Source: Urechidicola croceus
GTDB lineage: Bacteria > Bacteroidota > Bacteroidia > Flavobacteriales > Flavobacteriaceae
Direction of reading: 5' to 3'
NCBI RefSeq assembly: GCF_001761325.1
Contig: NZ_CP017478.1
Coordinates: 192,001-256,000 of the forward strand
Length of the DNA stretch: 64,000 nt
The notes under the pieces were generated by a model. That model searched no databases and was not told the origin of the DNA. It saw only the letters and a program-made list of their open reading frames with translations. This document shows positions 1 to 8,980 of the stretch, piece by piece (the first letter of the stretch is position 1; each line of letters begins with the position of its first letter). The position numbers and the translations under genes are program-made.

Positions 1-339
1 AACAGTGTTCTCTTTTAGTGCGTATTTTGAGTGGTTTTTCCGTTTCTGAGTGAAAATCCGCCGTTATGAGATTCAGCCGCGAGTGAGTTTCATTCCGTTA
101 TAATTTTCCGCTCTAACTTTCAATTCCGCAAAGTTGAGTTTTTCACAGCAACTTATAATTCCGCAAAGTTGAGTTTTCCGTTTCAACTTTTCATTCCGCA
201 AAGACTGGCAAAAATTCCGTTGTTTAGTTTTTTTTCGTGACAACTTTCAATTCCGCTGTAATTGCTAAAAATCTGCCAAATTTGAGTGATTTTTTGTTAT
301 TTGTTATTCCGCTTAATTTTGTTTTTTAGCATTAAAGAG
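1..339 (-). repeat. Gene-less cassette unit 1 (partial)
   Basis: Only the last 9 bp of its A-type attC-like site are inside the window. The body (10-339) has end tags CTC/GAG. It differs from the other CTC bodies by several substitutions. No gene is supported. Confidence 0.75.
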
Positions 340-767
340 AACGTGTTTGTGTATGTTTCAGTGCGTAAAAGTACGCGGCAGATTTTCCGCTAGGAAAATC
401 TGATGTTATAAAAGTGCGAAAACTTTGTGGATTGACCAAAAGTAAAGCATTGAATATAAACAGTGTTGCCTTTTAGTGCGCATTTGAGTGTTATTTTTCG
501 ATTCTGAGTGAAAATCCGCCGTTATGAGATTCCGCCGTGAGTGAGTTTCATTCCGTTATAATTTTCCGCTCCAACTTTCAATTCCGCAAAGTTGAGTTTT
601 CCGTTTCAACTTTTCATTCCGCAAAGACAGGCAAAAATTCCGTTGTTATTTTTCTCCGCTGTTTTGATTTTTTCCGTTGTAACTTTCAATTCCGCTGTAA
701 TTGCTCAAAATTTGATTGAATTTTTAATATTTATAATTCCGAAAATTTTGTTTTAAGCATTAAAGGC
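340..767 (-). repeat. Gene-less cassette unit 2 (reference copy)
   Basis: A-type attC-like site 340-467, body 468-767. The site is an imperfect palindrome (GTTTAG/TTGTG-type left arm against the ATTGAATATAAACAGTG right arm) around a perfect hairpin AGATTTTCC-GCTA-GGAAAATCT. The body starts GCC-TTTTAGTGCG and ends GCATTAAA-GGC, so its ends are complementary. Inside, degenerate modules with the pentamer TTCCG recur, many of them containing the small hairpin CAACTTT-n9-AAAGTTG. No convincing ORF exists on the gene strand. The short + strand ORFs are antisense to the cassette polarity and come from the repeats. Function unknown; a structured RNA, spacer or selfish cassette are all possible. Confidence 0.8.
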
Positions 768-1195
768 AACGTGTTTGTGTATGTTTCAGTGCGTAAAAGT
801 ACGCGGCAGATTTTCCGCTAGGAAAATCTGATGTTATAAAAGTGCGAAAACTTTGTGGATTGACCAAAAGTAAAGCATTGAATATAAACAGTGTTGCCTT
901 TTAGTGCGCATTTGAGTGTTATTTTTCGATTCTGAGTGAAAATCCGCCGTTATGAGATTCCGCCGTGAGTGAGTTTCATTCCGTTATAATTTTCCGCTCC
1001 AACTTTCAATTCCGCAAAGTTGAGTTTTCCGTTTCAACTTTTCATTCCGCAAAGACAGGCAAAAATTCCGTTGTTATTTTTCTCCGCTGTTTTGATTTTT
1101 TCCGTTGTAACTTTCAATTCCGCTGTAATTGCTCAAAATTTGATTGAATTTTTAATATTTATAATTCCGAAAATTTTGTTTTAAGCATTAAAGGC
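768..1195 (-). repeat. Gene-less cassette unit 3, tandem copy of unit 2
   Basis: A-type site 768-895 and body 896-1195 (tags GCC/GGC). By eye identical to unit 2, making a head-to-tail 428-bp duplication of site plus body. Confidence 0.8.
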
Positions 1196-1320
1196 AACGG
1201 TCTCGTATAACCGTCAGTTACGGGATTAAAATTAATGATTTTCGGTTTAGCACAGACGTTAGCAATTCCGAGTGGATTCGGACGTAGTCGAATCCGCCGT
1301 AATTGCGGTTATACATTGTT
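1196..1320 (-). repeat. attC-like site, family D
   Basis: Site of unit 4. Outer arms GTATAACCGTCAGTTACGG and CCGTAATTGCGGTTATAC pair imperfectly; the inner hairpin is GGATTCG-n8-CGAATCC. Starts with AAC and ends with GTT. Confidence 0.8.
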
Positions 1321-1335
1321 AGGCACTGGTTTTTC

Positions 1336-1689
1336 TCATCTGTAGTCAGGTAAATCATTCCACTTATCAAGCATTTTAGCAAAAAATCTGGCAGAGTAGG
1401 TCGATTCATAATTCCGTCCGAGATTTCCAACTTCCAAATCTCCAAACATTGAAACTATGATTTCAATTTGGTCAGAGTTTAAGTCAATCCGATAAAAGTT
1501 GGTCTCTTCACTATTCGGTTTATTATGTAATTCAGGTTTTTGAATTTTATTTTCCGCTATTATTCGGTCAATTTCAGATTCAAGTTCCGTCAAGTTATTA
1601 ATTCCGAGTTGTTTTTTCGTTTCTTTTAGCGTTCCAAAATCAAGTACGTTTTCCTCTTTCGTTATTCTATTATATTCTTCTATTCTCAT
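1336..1689 (-). CDS. Hypothetical cassette protein, 117 aa
   Basis: The only gene of unit 4. The ATG (1687-1689) lies about 20 bp inside the 5' core GTTAGGCACAAG, and the stop lies 15 bp from the attC-like site, the usual tight fit of a cassette gene. The protein is charged and soluble, without signal peptide or membrane segment. A family is not recognised. A second frame open over 1218-1445 runs into the attC-like site and is taken as a shadow. Confidence 0.6.
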   Translation of the reverse strand: MRIEEYNRITKEENVLDFGTLKETKKQLGINNLTELESEIDRIIAENKIQKPELHNKPNSEETNFYRIDLNSDQIEIIVSMFGDLEVGNLGRNYESTYSARFFAKMLDKWNDLPDYR

Positions 1690-1708
1690 TTTTGGTCAAC
1701 TTGTGCCT

Positions 1709-2146
1709 AACGTGTTTGTGTATGTTTCAGTGCGTAAAAGTACGCGGCAGATTTTCCGCTAGGAAAATCTAACGATATAAAAATGCGAAAACTTTGTGGA
1801 TTGACCAAAAGTAAAGCATTGAATATAAACAGTGTTGTATTTTAGTGCGTATTTTGATTGGTTTTTCCGTTTCTGAGTAAAAATCCGCCATTATGAGATT
1901 CCGCCGTGATTGAGTTTTATTCCGTTAAAATTTTCCGTTCCAACTTTCAATTCCGCAAAGTTGAGTTTTCCGCAGCAACTTTTAATTCCGTAAAGATTGG
2001 CAAAATCTCCGCCGTTATTTTTCTCCGTAGTTTTGATTTTTTCCGTAACAACTTTCAATTCCGCAGTAATTGCTCAAATTTGTAGAGTAGGAGTTGATTT
2101 AGTCAATTTTTTTATTCCGTGTAATTTAGTTTTAAGCATTAAATAC
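1709..2146 (-). repeat. Gene-less cassette unit 5
   Basis: A-type site 1709-1836 and body 1837-2146 with tags GTA/TAC. Same internal module order as unit 2, but the last 60 bp differ (GTAGAGTAGGAGTTG segment), defining a GTA sub-family shared with units 37, 42 and 55. Confidence 0.75.
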
Positions 2147-2269
2147 AACGTTTTGGTATAAGCTTTGTTGCGTTGATTTTAGCCTAAAAGTAAGTAAAAA
2201 TTAAACAACTTTGTGCCTGCGTATTTTTCCGAAGGAAAAATTTAGCAGCAATAAAGTTTATACGGTGTT
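2147..2269 (-). repeat. attC-like site, singleton type
   Basis: Site of unit 6. AAC to GTT with outer arms TTTTGGTATAAGCTTTGTTGC and GCAGCAATAAAGTTTATAC and inner hairpin TTTTTCC-GAA-GGAAAAA. It has no close relative in the window. Confidence 0.7.
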
Positions 2270-2284
2270 AGGCACTGTATTTTT

Positions 2285-2887
2285 TCATAAATATGGATAT
2301 ATTAAGAAGTAATAAATTCCTCCAAATATTCCAGCACCTGTTAAATAATTCAAAATTGTTTTTAAACCATTCAATTCTTGAGCAACTTTCAACCCTTTGT
2401 AAATTAATATTAATTGCCAAATTCCTAAAACTGCTTGTACAAGAGAAAAAATTCCGACTAATAACGCAAGAATAATTGCAATAGTAGATTCAATTTCCGT
2501 TGTCAAAATTCTTGCGATTAAGACATTGACAATTATAAGATATACAGAAAAAGTAGATGGTAGGTAAGACCAACTTAAAGTATTATATATTTTTTTCAAG
2601 TCATTTTTACCTCCAAATACTTTTCCAGTTAATTTAATGAAAATCCCAACACTAAAATTTGAGATTAAGCCATAGATTATTCCAATTAGTAACATTCCAA
2701 GAATCGAAGCAATTGTATGCTCAAAACTTTCAATTTTTATTAGTCCTTTTGATTTCATTAAATAATAAATGAAAATGAAACCATTAGAACTAAAAAGCAA
2801 TGAAACTTTAAACCAATTAATCTTTTCAGATTGAATTAATTCAAAAGTTTCTGTAGGTCTTTTCCAAAATGCAATTAGTCTATTCAT
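2285..2887 (-). CDS. YIP1-family-like membrane protein, 200 aa
   Basis: Gene of unit 6. The N-terminus has the FWKRPTETFELI pattern that opens many bacterial Yip1-domain proteins. Five hydrophobic segments follow (roughly residues 28-44, 60-85, 110-130, 137-165 and 180-198). It is predicted to sit in the inner membrane; its function is unknown. The ATG is 11 bp from the cassette 5' core, so there is no room for an own promoter inside the cassette; it probably depends on read-through from upstream units. Family call from the N-terminal motif and topology only. Confidence 0.6.
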   Translation of the reverse strand: MNRLIAFWKRPTETFELIQSEKINWFKVSLLFSSNGFIFIYYLMKSKGLIKIESFEHTIASILGMLLIGIIYGLISNFSVGIFIKLTGKVFGGKNDLKKIYNTLSWSYLPSTFSVYLIIVNVLIARILTTEIESTIAIILALLVGIFSLVQAVLGIWQLILIYKGLKVAQELNGLKTILNYLTGAGIFGGIYYFLIYPYL

Positions 2888-2898
2888 ATATTGTGCCT

Positions 2899-3370
2899 AA
2901 CGTGTTTGTGTATGTTTCAGTGCGTAAAAGTACGCGGCAGATTTTCCGCTAGGAAAATCTGATGTTATAAAAGTGCGAAAACTTTGTGGATTGACCAAAA
3001 GTAAAGCATTGAATATAAACAGTGTTAGGTTTTAGTGCGCATAACAGTGTTATTTTTCGATTCTGAGTGAAAATCCGCCGTTATGAGATTCCGCCGTGAG
3101 TGAGTTTCATTCCGTTATAATTTTCCGCTCCAACTTTAAATTCCGCAAAGTTGAGTTTTTCACAGCAACATATAATTCCGTAAAATTGAGTTTTCCGTTT
3201 CAACTTTTCACTCCGTAAAGACTGGCAAAAATTCCGGTGTTATTTTCCTCCGCTGTTTTGTTTTTTTCGTGACAACTTTCAATTCCGCTGTAATTGCTCA
3301 AATACTGTCAGTTTTGAGTAGAGTTTTGCTATTTTTTATCAGTGTATTTTGTTTGTAAAGCATTAAACCT
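2899..3370 (-). repeat. Gene-less cassette unit 7
   Basis: A-type site 2899-3026 and body 3027-3370 with tags AGG/CCT, the only intact AGG body in the window. The body has an extra CACAGCAAC-module and ends in a segment not seen in other sub-families. Confidence 0.75.
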
Positions 3371-3493
3371 AACGGTCTCGGCTATGAGTAGTTGCGTGGT
3401 TTAGCACTTAACTTTGCAAGTACACACCAAACTGAAAATCCGCGAGGATTTTCAGAAGTAGGCGAGAACAAGCAATTACTTATAGCCATTGTT
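3371..3493 (-). repeat. attC-like site, family B
   Basis: Site of unit 8. On the - strand GGCTAT-A-AGTA-A-TTGC pairs with GCAA-C-TACT-C-ATAGCC, leaving an unequal unpaired spacer next to the AAC/GTT ends; inner hairpin CTGAAAATCC-GCGA-GGATTTTCAG. This resembles the L-box, central spacer and R-box order of classical attC. Confidence 0.85.
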
Positions 3494-3507
3494 GTAAGTA
3501 GTGCTTT

Positions 3508-3864
3508 TTAATATTCTTGAATCAAAATTTCAGTTGGAATTCTTAAGTTCTGACTTAATTTTCTTATCATTTCTAAAGTCAGTTTACGTTTTTTGTTCAT
3601 TATCTCGCTCACTCGACTTTTAAATCCAATATATTCTACCAAGTCCTTTTGTTTAAGTCCCATCTGTTCCATTCTAAAATTAATTGCAGAAATAGGGTCA
3701 GGCATTTCTATTGGAAATTTATCACTCTCATAGTTATCAATCAACACCGAAAGTATTTCCAATTCGTCTCCTTCTTTGGTTCCACGTTTTGCGTCAAAAA
3801 TCACTTCAAGTCTTTCAAGCGCTTTTTGGTAGTCTTTTTCGTTTCTGATAGGTGTTATTTCCAT
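3508..3864 (-). CDS. higA: HigA-type antitoxin with HTH
   Basis: 118 residues. The C-terminal half carries an XRE-type helix-turn-helix (about residues 66-110: MGLKQKDLVEYIGFKSRVSE then KRKLTLEMIRKLS). The N-terminal half is acidic and probably binds the toxin. It starts 2 bp after the stop of the HigB-like gene, so the two are one operon in the toxin-first order typical of HigBA. It should neutralise the toxin and repress the operon through the dyad at 4190-4214. Unit 8 holds only this pair. Confident in the family; targets are unknown. Confidence 0.85.
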   Translation of the reverse strand: MEITPIRNEKDYQKALERLEVIFDAKRGTKEGDELEILSVLIDNYESDKFPIEMPDPISAINFRMEQMGLKQKDLVEYIGFKSRVSEIMNKKRKLTLEMIRKLSQNLRIPTEILIQEY

Positions 3865-3866
3865 TT

Positions 3867-4160
3867 TTAAATTTCGTTTGCGTTTATTTTGTCATATTCA
3901 GCGTGAGTTCCGACAAATCTTATCCATGCTAATTGGTATTCAAAATTGAATTTTACAATTAATCGATAGTCATTTCCTTTAATGTTGAATACAATTCTAT
4001 TGTCTTTTAAAATACTTGCACTCGGATATTCGGATTTCAGTTCGTTGATGGATTGCCAATTAGATTTTTCCGTTTCTCGATACCAAGTTTTCAATTGTAA
4101 TTCGCAATCATTGTGTTTCAACCAAAATTCACGTAATGTTCCTCTCGAAAATATTTTCAC
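3867..4160 (-). CDS. higB: HigB-type mRNA interferase toxin
   Basis: 97 residues, the usual size of HigB. Recognisable pieces are the N-terminal LREFWLKHND segment, LKTWYRETEKSNW, the KDNRIVFNIKGNDYRLIVKF strand pair and the C-terminal FVGTHAEYDKI, which match HigB toxins of the RelE superfamily that cleave mRNA on the ribosome. First gene of the operon. The start is an ATG 80 bp inside the cassette, a long leader for this array that leaves space for a promoter and operator. The pair can therefore be expressed wherever the cassette lies. Confidence 0.85.
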   Translation of the reverse strand: MKIFSRGTLREFWLKHNDCELQLKTWYRETEKSNWQSINELKSEYPSASILKDNRIVFNIKGNDYRLIVKFNFEYQLAWIRFVGTHAEYDKINANEI

Positions 4161-4189
4161 ATTTTTCTATTTGATGCAAATATAATAAA

Positions 4190-4214
4190 AAAAGTTACCA
4201 AAACGATAACTTTT
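4190..4214. promoter_or_regulatory. Operator-like inverted repeat upstream of higBA
   Basis: Perfect 8-bp arms AAAAGTTA / TAACTTTT separated by 9 bp, 30 bp upstream of the higB start codon. Position and symmetry fit an autorepression site for the antitoxin. Confidence 0.6.
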
Positions 4215-4238
4215 CTGGTTTTTTTCGGCATTACTTAC

Positions 4239-4686
4239 AACGGATTAGTGTATGTTTCAGTGCGTAAAAGTACGCGGCAGATTTTCCGCTAGGAAAATCT
4301 AACGATATAAAAATGCGAAAACTTTGTGGATTGACCAAAAGTAAGGCATTGAATATAAACAGTGTTGCCTTTTAGTGCGCATTTGAGTGTTATTTTTCGA
4401 TTCTGAGTGAAAATCCGCCGTTATGAGATTCCGCCGTGAGTGAGTTTCATTCCGTTATAATTTTCCGTTCCAACTTTCAATTCCGCAAAGTTGAGTTTTT
4501 CACAGCAACTTATAATTCCGCAAAGTTGAGTTTTCCGTTTCAACTTTTTATTCCGCAAAGACAGGCAAAAATTCCGTCGCTTTGATTTTTTCCGTAGTAA
4601 CTTTCAATTCCGCAGTAATTGCTAAAAATTTGATTGAATTTTTAATATTTATAATTCCGAAAAATTTTGTTTTAAGTATTAAAGGC
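4239..4686 (-). repeat. Gene-less cassette unit 9
   Basis: A-type site 4239-4366 and body 4367-4686, tags GCC/GGC. The body has the extra CACAGCAACTTATAATTCCG module but lacks the CTCCGCTGTTTTG segment of unit 2. Confidence 0.75.
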
Positions 4687-5144
4687 AACGGTTTAGTGTA
4701 TGTTTCAGTGCGTAAAAGTACGCGGCAGATTTTCCGCTAGGAAAATCTGATGTTATAAAAGTGCGAAAACTTTGTGGATTGACCAAAAGTAAAGCATTGA
4801 ATATAAACAGTGTTGGGTTTTAGTGCGTTTTTCATTGTTATTTTCTGAGTCTGAGTAAAAATCCGCCGTTATGAGATTCCGCCGTGAGTGAGTTTCATTC
4901 CGTTATAATTTTCCGCTCGAACTTTCAATTTCGCAAAGTTGAGTTTTTCACAGCAACTTATAATTCCGCAAAGTTGAGTTTTCCGTTTCTACTTTTTACT
5001 CCGCAAAGACTGGCAAAATTTCCGTTGTTTAGGTTTTTTTCGTGACAACTTTCAATTCCGCTGTAATTGCTCAAAAACTGTCAAATTTGAGTGAATTTTT
5101 AAAGTTTTATATTCAGCGTAGGTTTGTTTGTCAGCATTAAACCC
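4687..5144 (-). repeat. Gene-less cassette unit 10
   Basis: A-type site 4687-4814 and body 4815-5144, tags GGG/CCC. The body carries the unusual CTCGAACTTTCAATTTCGC variant, shared by eye exactly with units 44 and 56, so this copy has been multiplied within the array. Confidence 0.75.
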
Positions 5145-5559
5145 AACGGTTTAGTGTATGTTTCAGTGCGTAAAAGTACGCGGCAGATTTTCCGCTAGGA
5201 AAATCTAACGATATAAAAATGCGAAAACTTTTGAACTTGACCAAAAGTAAAGCATTGAATATAAACAGTGTTGCCTTTTAGTGCGCATTTGAGTGTTATT
5301 TTTCGATTCTGAGTGAAAATCCGCCGTTATGAGATTCCGCCGTGAGTGAGTTTCATTCCGTTATAATTTTCCGCTCCAACTTTCAATTCCGCAAAGTTGA
5401 GTTTTTGCGTATCAACTTTTTACTCCGCAACGATTGGCAAAAATTCCGTTGTATAGTTTTTTTTCGTGACAACTTTCAATTCCGCAGTAATTGCTAAAAA
5501 TTTGATTGAATTTTTAATATTTATAATTCCGAAAAAATTTTGTTTTAAGCATTAAAGGC
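5145..5559 (-). repeat. Gene-less cassette unit 11
   Basis: A-type site 5145-5272 of the TTTTGAACTTGACC sub-type and body 5273-5559 (tags GCC/GGC), one of the shortest bodies. It contains a GCGTATCAAC module. Confidence 0.75.
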
Positions 5560-6018
5560 AACGGATTAGTGTATGTTTCAGTGCGTAAAAGTACGCGGCA
5601 GATTTTCCGCTAGGAAAATCTGATGTTATAAAAGTGCGAAAACTTTGTGGATTGACCAAAAGTAAAGCATTGAATATAAACAGTGTTGGGTTTTAGTGCG
5701 TTTTTCATTGTTATTTTCTGAGTCTGAGTAAAAATCCGCCGTTATGAGATTCAGCCGTGAGTGAGTTTCATTCCGTTAAAATTTTCCGTTCCAACTTTCA
5801 ATTCCGCAAAGTTGAGTTTTTCACAGCAACTTATAATTCCGCAAAGTTGAGTTTTCCGTTTCAACTTTTCATTCCGCAAAGACTGGCAAAAATTCCGTTG
5901 TTTAGTTTTTTTTTCGTGACAACTTTCAATTCCGCAGTAATTGCTAAAAATCTGTCAAATTTGAGTGAGTTTTTAAAGTTTTATATTCAGCGTAGATTTG
6001 TTTGTCAGCATTAAACCC
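5560..6018 (-). repeat. Gene-less cassette unit 12
   Basis: A-type site 5560-5687 and body 5688-6018, tags GGG/CCC. The ending TTCAGCGTAGATTTGTTTGTC is typical of the GGG sub-family. Confidence 0.75.
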
Positions 6019-6475
6019 AACGGATTAGTGTATGTTTCAGTGCGTAAAAGTACGCAGCAGATTTTCCGCTAGGAAAATCTAACGATATAAAAGTGCGAAA
6101 ACTTTTGAACTTGACCAAAAGTAAAGCATTGAATATAAACAGTGTTCTCTTTTAGTGCGTATTTTGAGTGGTTTTTCCGTTTCTGAGTGAAAATCCGCCG
6201 TTATGAGATTCCGCCGTGAGTGAGTTTCATTCCGTTAAAATTTTCCGCTCCAACTTTCAATTCCGCAAAGTTGAGTTTTTCACAGCAACTTATAATTCCG
6301 CAAAGTTGAATTTTCCGTTTCAACTTTTTACTCTGCAAAGACTGGCAAAAATTCCGTTGTTTAGTTTTTTTTCGTGACAACTTTCAATTCCGCTGTAATT
6401 GCTAAAAATCTACCTAATTTGAGTGATTTTTTGTTATTTGTTATTCCGCTTAATTTTGTTTTAAGCATTAAAGAG
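6019..6475 (-). repeat. Gene-less cassette unit 13
   Basis: A-type site 6019-6146 (one base changed in the GTACGCAGC stretch) and body 6147-6475, tags CTC/GAG. Confidence 0.75.
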
Positions 6476-6923
6476 AACGGATTAGTGTATGTTTCAGTGC
6501 GTAAAAGTACGCGGCAGATTTTCCGCTAGGAAAATCTGATGTTATAAAAGTGCGAAAACTTTATGGATTGACCAAAAGTAAAGCATTGAATATAAACAGT
6601 GTTGCCTTTTAGTGCGCATTTGAGTGTTATTTTTCGATTCTGAGTGAAAATCCGCCGTTATGAGATTCCGCTGTGAGTGAGTTTCATTCCGTTATAATTT
6701 TCCGCTCTAACTTTCAATTCCGCAAAGTTGAGTTTTTCACAGCAACTTATAATTCCGCAAAGTTGAGTTTTCCGTTTCAACTTTTTATTCCGCAAAGACA
6801 GGCAAAAATTCCGTCGCTTTGATTTTTTCCGTAGTAACTTTCAATTCCGCTGTAATTGCTCAAAATTTGATTGAATTTTTAATATTTATAATTCCGAAAA
6901 ATTTTGTTTTAAGCATTAAAGGC
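6476..6923 (-). repeat. Gene-less cassette unit 14
   Basis: A-type site 6476-6603 and body 6604-6923, tags GCC/GGC. Nearly the same as unit 9. Confidence 0.75.
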
Positions 6924-7362
6924 AACGGATTAGTGTATGTTTCAGTGCGTAAAAGTACGCGGCAGATTTTCCGCTAGGAAAATCTAACGATATAAAAGTG
7001 CGAAAACTTTGTGGATTGACCAAAAGTAAAGCATTGAATATAAACAGTGTTGGGTTTTAGTGCGTTTTTCATTGTTATTTTCTGAGTCTGAGTAAAAATC
7101 CGCCGTTATGAGATTCAGCCGTGAGTGAGTTTCATTCCGTTAAAATTTTCCGTTCCAACTTTCAATTCCGCAAAGTTGAGTTTTCCGTTTCAACTTTTCA
7201 CTCCGCAAAGACTGGCAAAATTTCCGTCGATATTTTTCTCCGCTTTTTTGATTTTTTCCGTTTCAACTTTCAATTCCGCTGTAATTGCTCAAAAACTGTC
7301 AAATTTGAGTGAATTTTTAAAGTTTTATATTCAGCGTAGGTTTGTTTGTCAGCATTAAACCC
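6924..7362 (-). repeat. Gene-less cassette unit 15
   Basis: A-type site 6924-7051 and body 7052-7362, tags GGG/CCC. The body matches units 45 and 53 almost exactly by eye. Confidence 0.75.
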
Positions 7363-7810
7363 AACGTGTTTGTGTATGTTTCAGTGCGTAAAAGTACGCG
7401 GCAGATTTTCCGCTAGGAAAATCTGATGTTATAAAAGTGCGAAAACTTTTGAACTTGACCAAAAGTAAAGCATTGAATATAAACAGTGTTGCCTTTTAGT
7501 GCGCATTTGAGTGTTATTTTTCGATTCTGAGTGAAAATCCGCTGTTATGAGATTCCGCCGTGAGTGAGTTTCATTCCGTTATAATTTTCCGCTCCAACTT
7601 TCAATTCCGCAAAGTTGAGTTTTTCACAACAACTTATAATTCCGTAAAATTGATTTTTCCGTTTCAACTTTTCATTCCGCAAAGACTGGCAAAAATTCCA
7701 TCGTTTTGATTTTTTCCGTAGTAACTTTCAATTCCGCTGTAATTGCTCAAAATTTGATTGAATTTTTAATATTTATAATTCCGAAAAATTTTGTTTTAAG
7801 CATTAAAGGC
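7363..7810 (-). repeat. Gene-less cassette unit 16
   Basis: A-type site 7363-7490 and body 7491-7810, tags GCC/GGC. It is the eighth gene-less unit in an unbroken run (4239-7810). Confidence 0.75.
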
Positions 7811-7936
7811 AACGTGTTTGTGTAAGGATAGTTGCGTGTTTAAGCAACTAACTTACTAAAAATGAACCGAACCATTGGAAATTCCGCAGGAATTTCCAAG
7901 TAGGCAAGTCACAAGCAATTATTTTTACACGTTGTT
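7811..7936 (-). repeat. attC-like site, family C variant
   Basis: Site of unit 17. Inner hairpin GGAAATTCC-GCA-GGAATTTCC, with a compensated base-pair change relative to other C sites; outer arms GTGTAAGGATAGTTGC and GCAATTATTTTTACAC. Confidence 0.8.
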
Positions 7937-7948
7937 GGCGGTAGTATT

Positions 7949-8971
7949 TTAATTGAAATGACTTAAATTAATCTCTATTATCTTTTCTACCATTTCCATA
8001 TTAACTGTTGCGACTTTTGAATTTTCTCTTTTTCTTAATGATTTTAAAAATCTGTATCTGTCTATAATTAGACAATCATAAATTTTCATATTGTTATACC
8101 ACGAACCATCATATTTTCGAAAACTAGATGGTGTAATTAAGGTTGTTAAAATCGGATGTATAGGATGTAAATAGTTTTTCCATTTAGAGATATGTATATC
8201 AAACTGTTTGTCAAACCAATCTTTACCACAGGCACATTGTCCGAAATTTATAATTTTTCCACTATTATCATCACCAATATCAAACCAACCAACTAAATCA
8301 AGACCACCATCACCAGTATTATTTTGGCCAATTTCTGCTTCATCAAATATCGATGCTAGTGGAAATTTCAATGTTTCAGAAAGCTGTTTGATTCTATCAA
8401 TCAATTTATTTGCGGAAAATATTTTACTTCTTGATGCACCTTTACCGAAATACTCAATTTTTGCATTTTCAGGAAACAATTTTTTGAAGACGAAAAGAGA
8501 ATTTAATTCAAAATTTGTTGTTAAATCGGCTTTGAAATATGAGAAATAGTCCAAATTTGAACTGATTAATAAACCCAAATATGAATACTGTCTGAAAGAA
8601 AGATTATCATTTAGTTTAATAAATCTAGGTCCAAGAGAAACCTTAAACGGATAATTATCTTCAAATAATGAATCTCTTGAAACGAGAAATTCAAATACAT
8701 CATTAATTTTACTTTGTCTTACGTCCGATTTCTCGCTTGATGTTTCAGTTATATACTCTTCAATGTCACTTTCTCCATCTTCTGTCTCGTATTCAATGGT
8801 GCTAGTCGATGATTCGTCATCGCTCTTGTCACCATAAAGTTTGTCGTATATGTCATCTGCGGATATTATTTTATCCATTGATGTCAAGCACAATACCTCA
8901 ATGTAATCAGCCCATTTATTTGTATCACCAAAACTATCAGGTGGTTTTGTTAAACTTCTCAAATACTTCAT
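7949..8971 (-). CDS. Candidate nuclease, partner of ParB-like protein
   Basis: 340 residues, unknown family. After a low-complexity acidic stretch (about residues 48-80, rich in D, E and S) comes a compact region with GDGGLDLVGW (residues 220-229) followed by FGQCACGK (243-250). This spacing of an acidic residue and a Q/C...K strand resembles the core of PD-(D/E)xK restriction-type nucleases, with D221 or D225 and K250 as possible catalytic residues. The start lies 9 bp after the stop of the ParB-like gene, so they form an operon and are the only genes of unit 17, the largest IS-free cassette here. Anti-phage defence is the most likely role, but this is inference from fold-like motifs and context. 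Confidence 0.5.
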   Translation of the reverse strand: MKYLRSLTKPPDSFGDTNKWADYIEVLCLTSMDKIISADDIYDKLYGDKSDDESSTSTIEYETEDGESDIEEYITETSSEKSDVRQSKINDVFEFLVSRDSLFEDNYPFKVSLGPRFIKLNDNLSFRQYSYLGLLISSNLDYFSYFKADLTTNFELNSLFVFKKLFPENAKIEYFGKGASRSKIFSANKLIDRIKQLSETLKFPLASIFDEAEIGQNNTGDGGLDLVGWFDIGDDNSGKIINFGQCACGKDWFDKQFDIHISKWKNYLHPIHPILTTLITPSSFRKYDGSWYNNMKIYDCLIIDRYRFLKSLRKRENSKVATVNMEMVEKIIEINLSHFN

Positions 8972-8980
8972 AGAACTTTT

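Noticed and set aside
441-449. Bacteroidota -7 promoter box (TACTTTTG on the - strand) inside A-type sites
   Set aside because: It fits TAnnTTTG, but no TTTG-like -33 element lies at the right distance, and the divergent A site at 33853 breaks it. Not strong enough to annotate.
340-467. Xer-dependent dif-type modules (as in plasmid pdif cassettes)
   Set aside because: dif sites are 28 bp with two 11-bp arms. These sites are 123-128-bp hairpin-rich palindromes with AAC/GTT ends.
340-895. MITE-like transposon for the gene-less units
   Set aside because: End triplets differ between copies but stay complementary within a copy, and the units abut attC-like cores with no target duplication; cassette mobility explains this better.
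1218-1445. 75-residue ORF on the - strand
   Set aside because: It overlaps the better ORF 1336-1689 and runs through most of the attC-like site at 1196-1320.
7121-7358. Recurring 60-95-residue ORFs on the + strand of gene-less bodies (also near 537, 5757, 18778, 31344, 37006, 48427)
   Set aside because: They are antisense to cassette polarity, are open in two frames at once because of repeated TTCCG blocks, and often run into the attC-like site. No support as genes.
4239-7810. Diversity-generating retroelement or retron as source of the repeats
   Set aside because: No reverse transcriptase gene or template/variable repeat pair is present.
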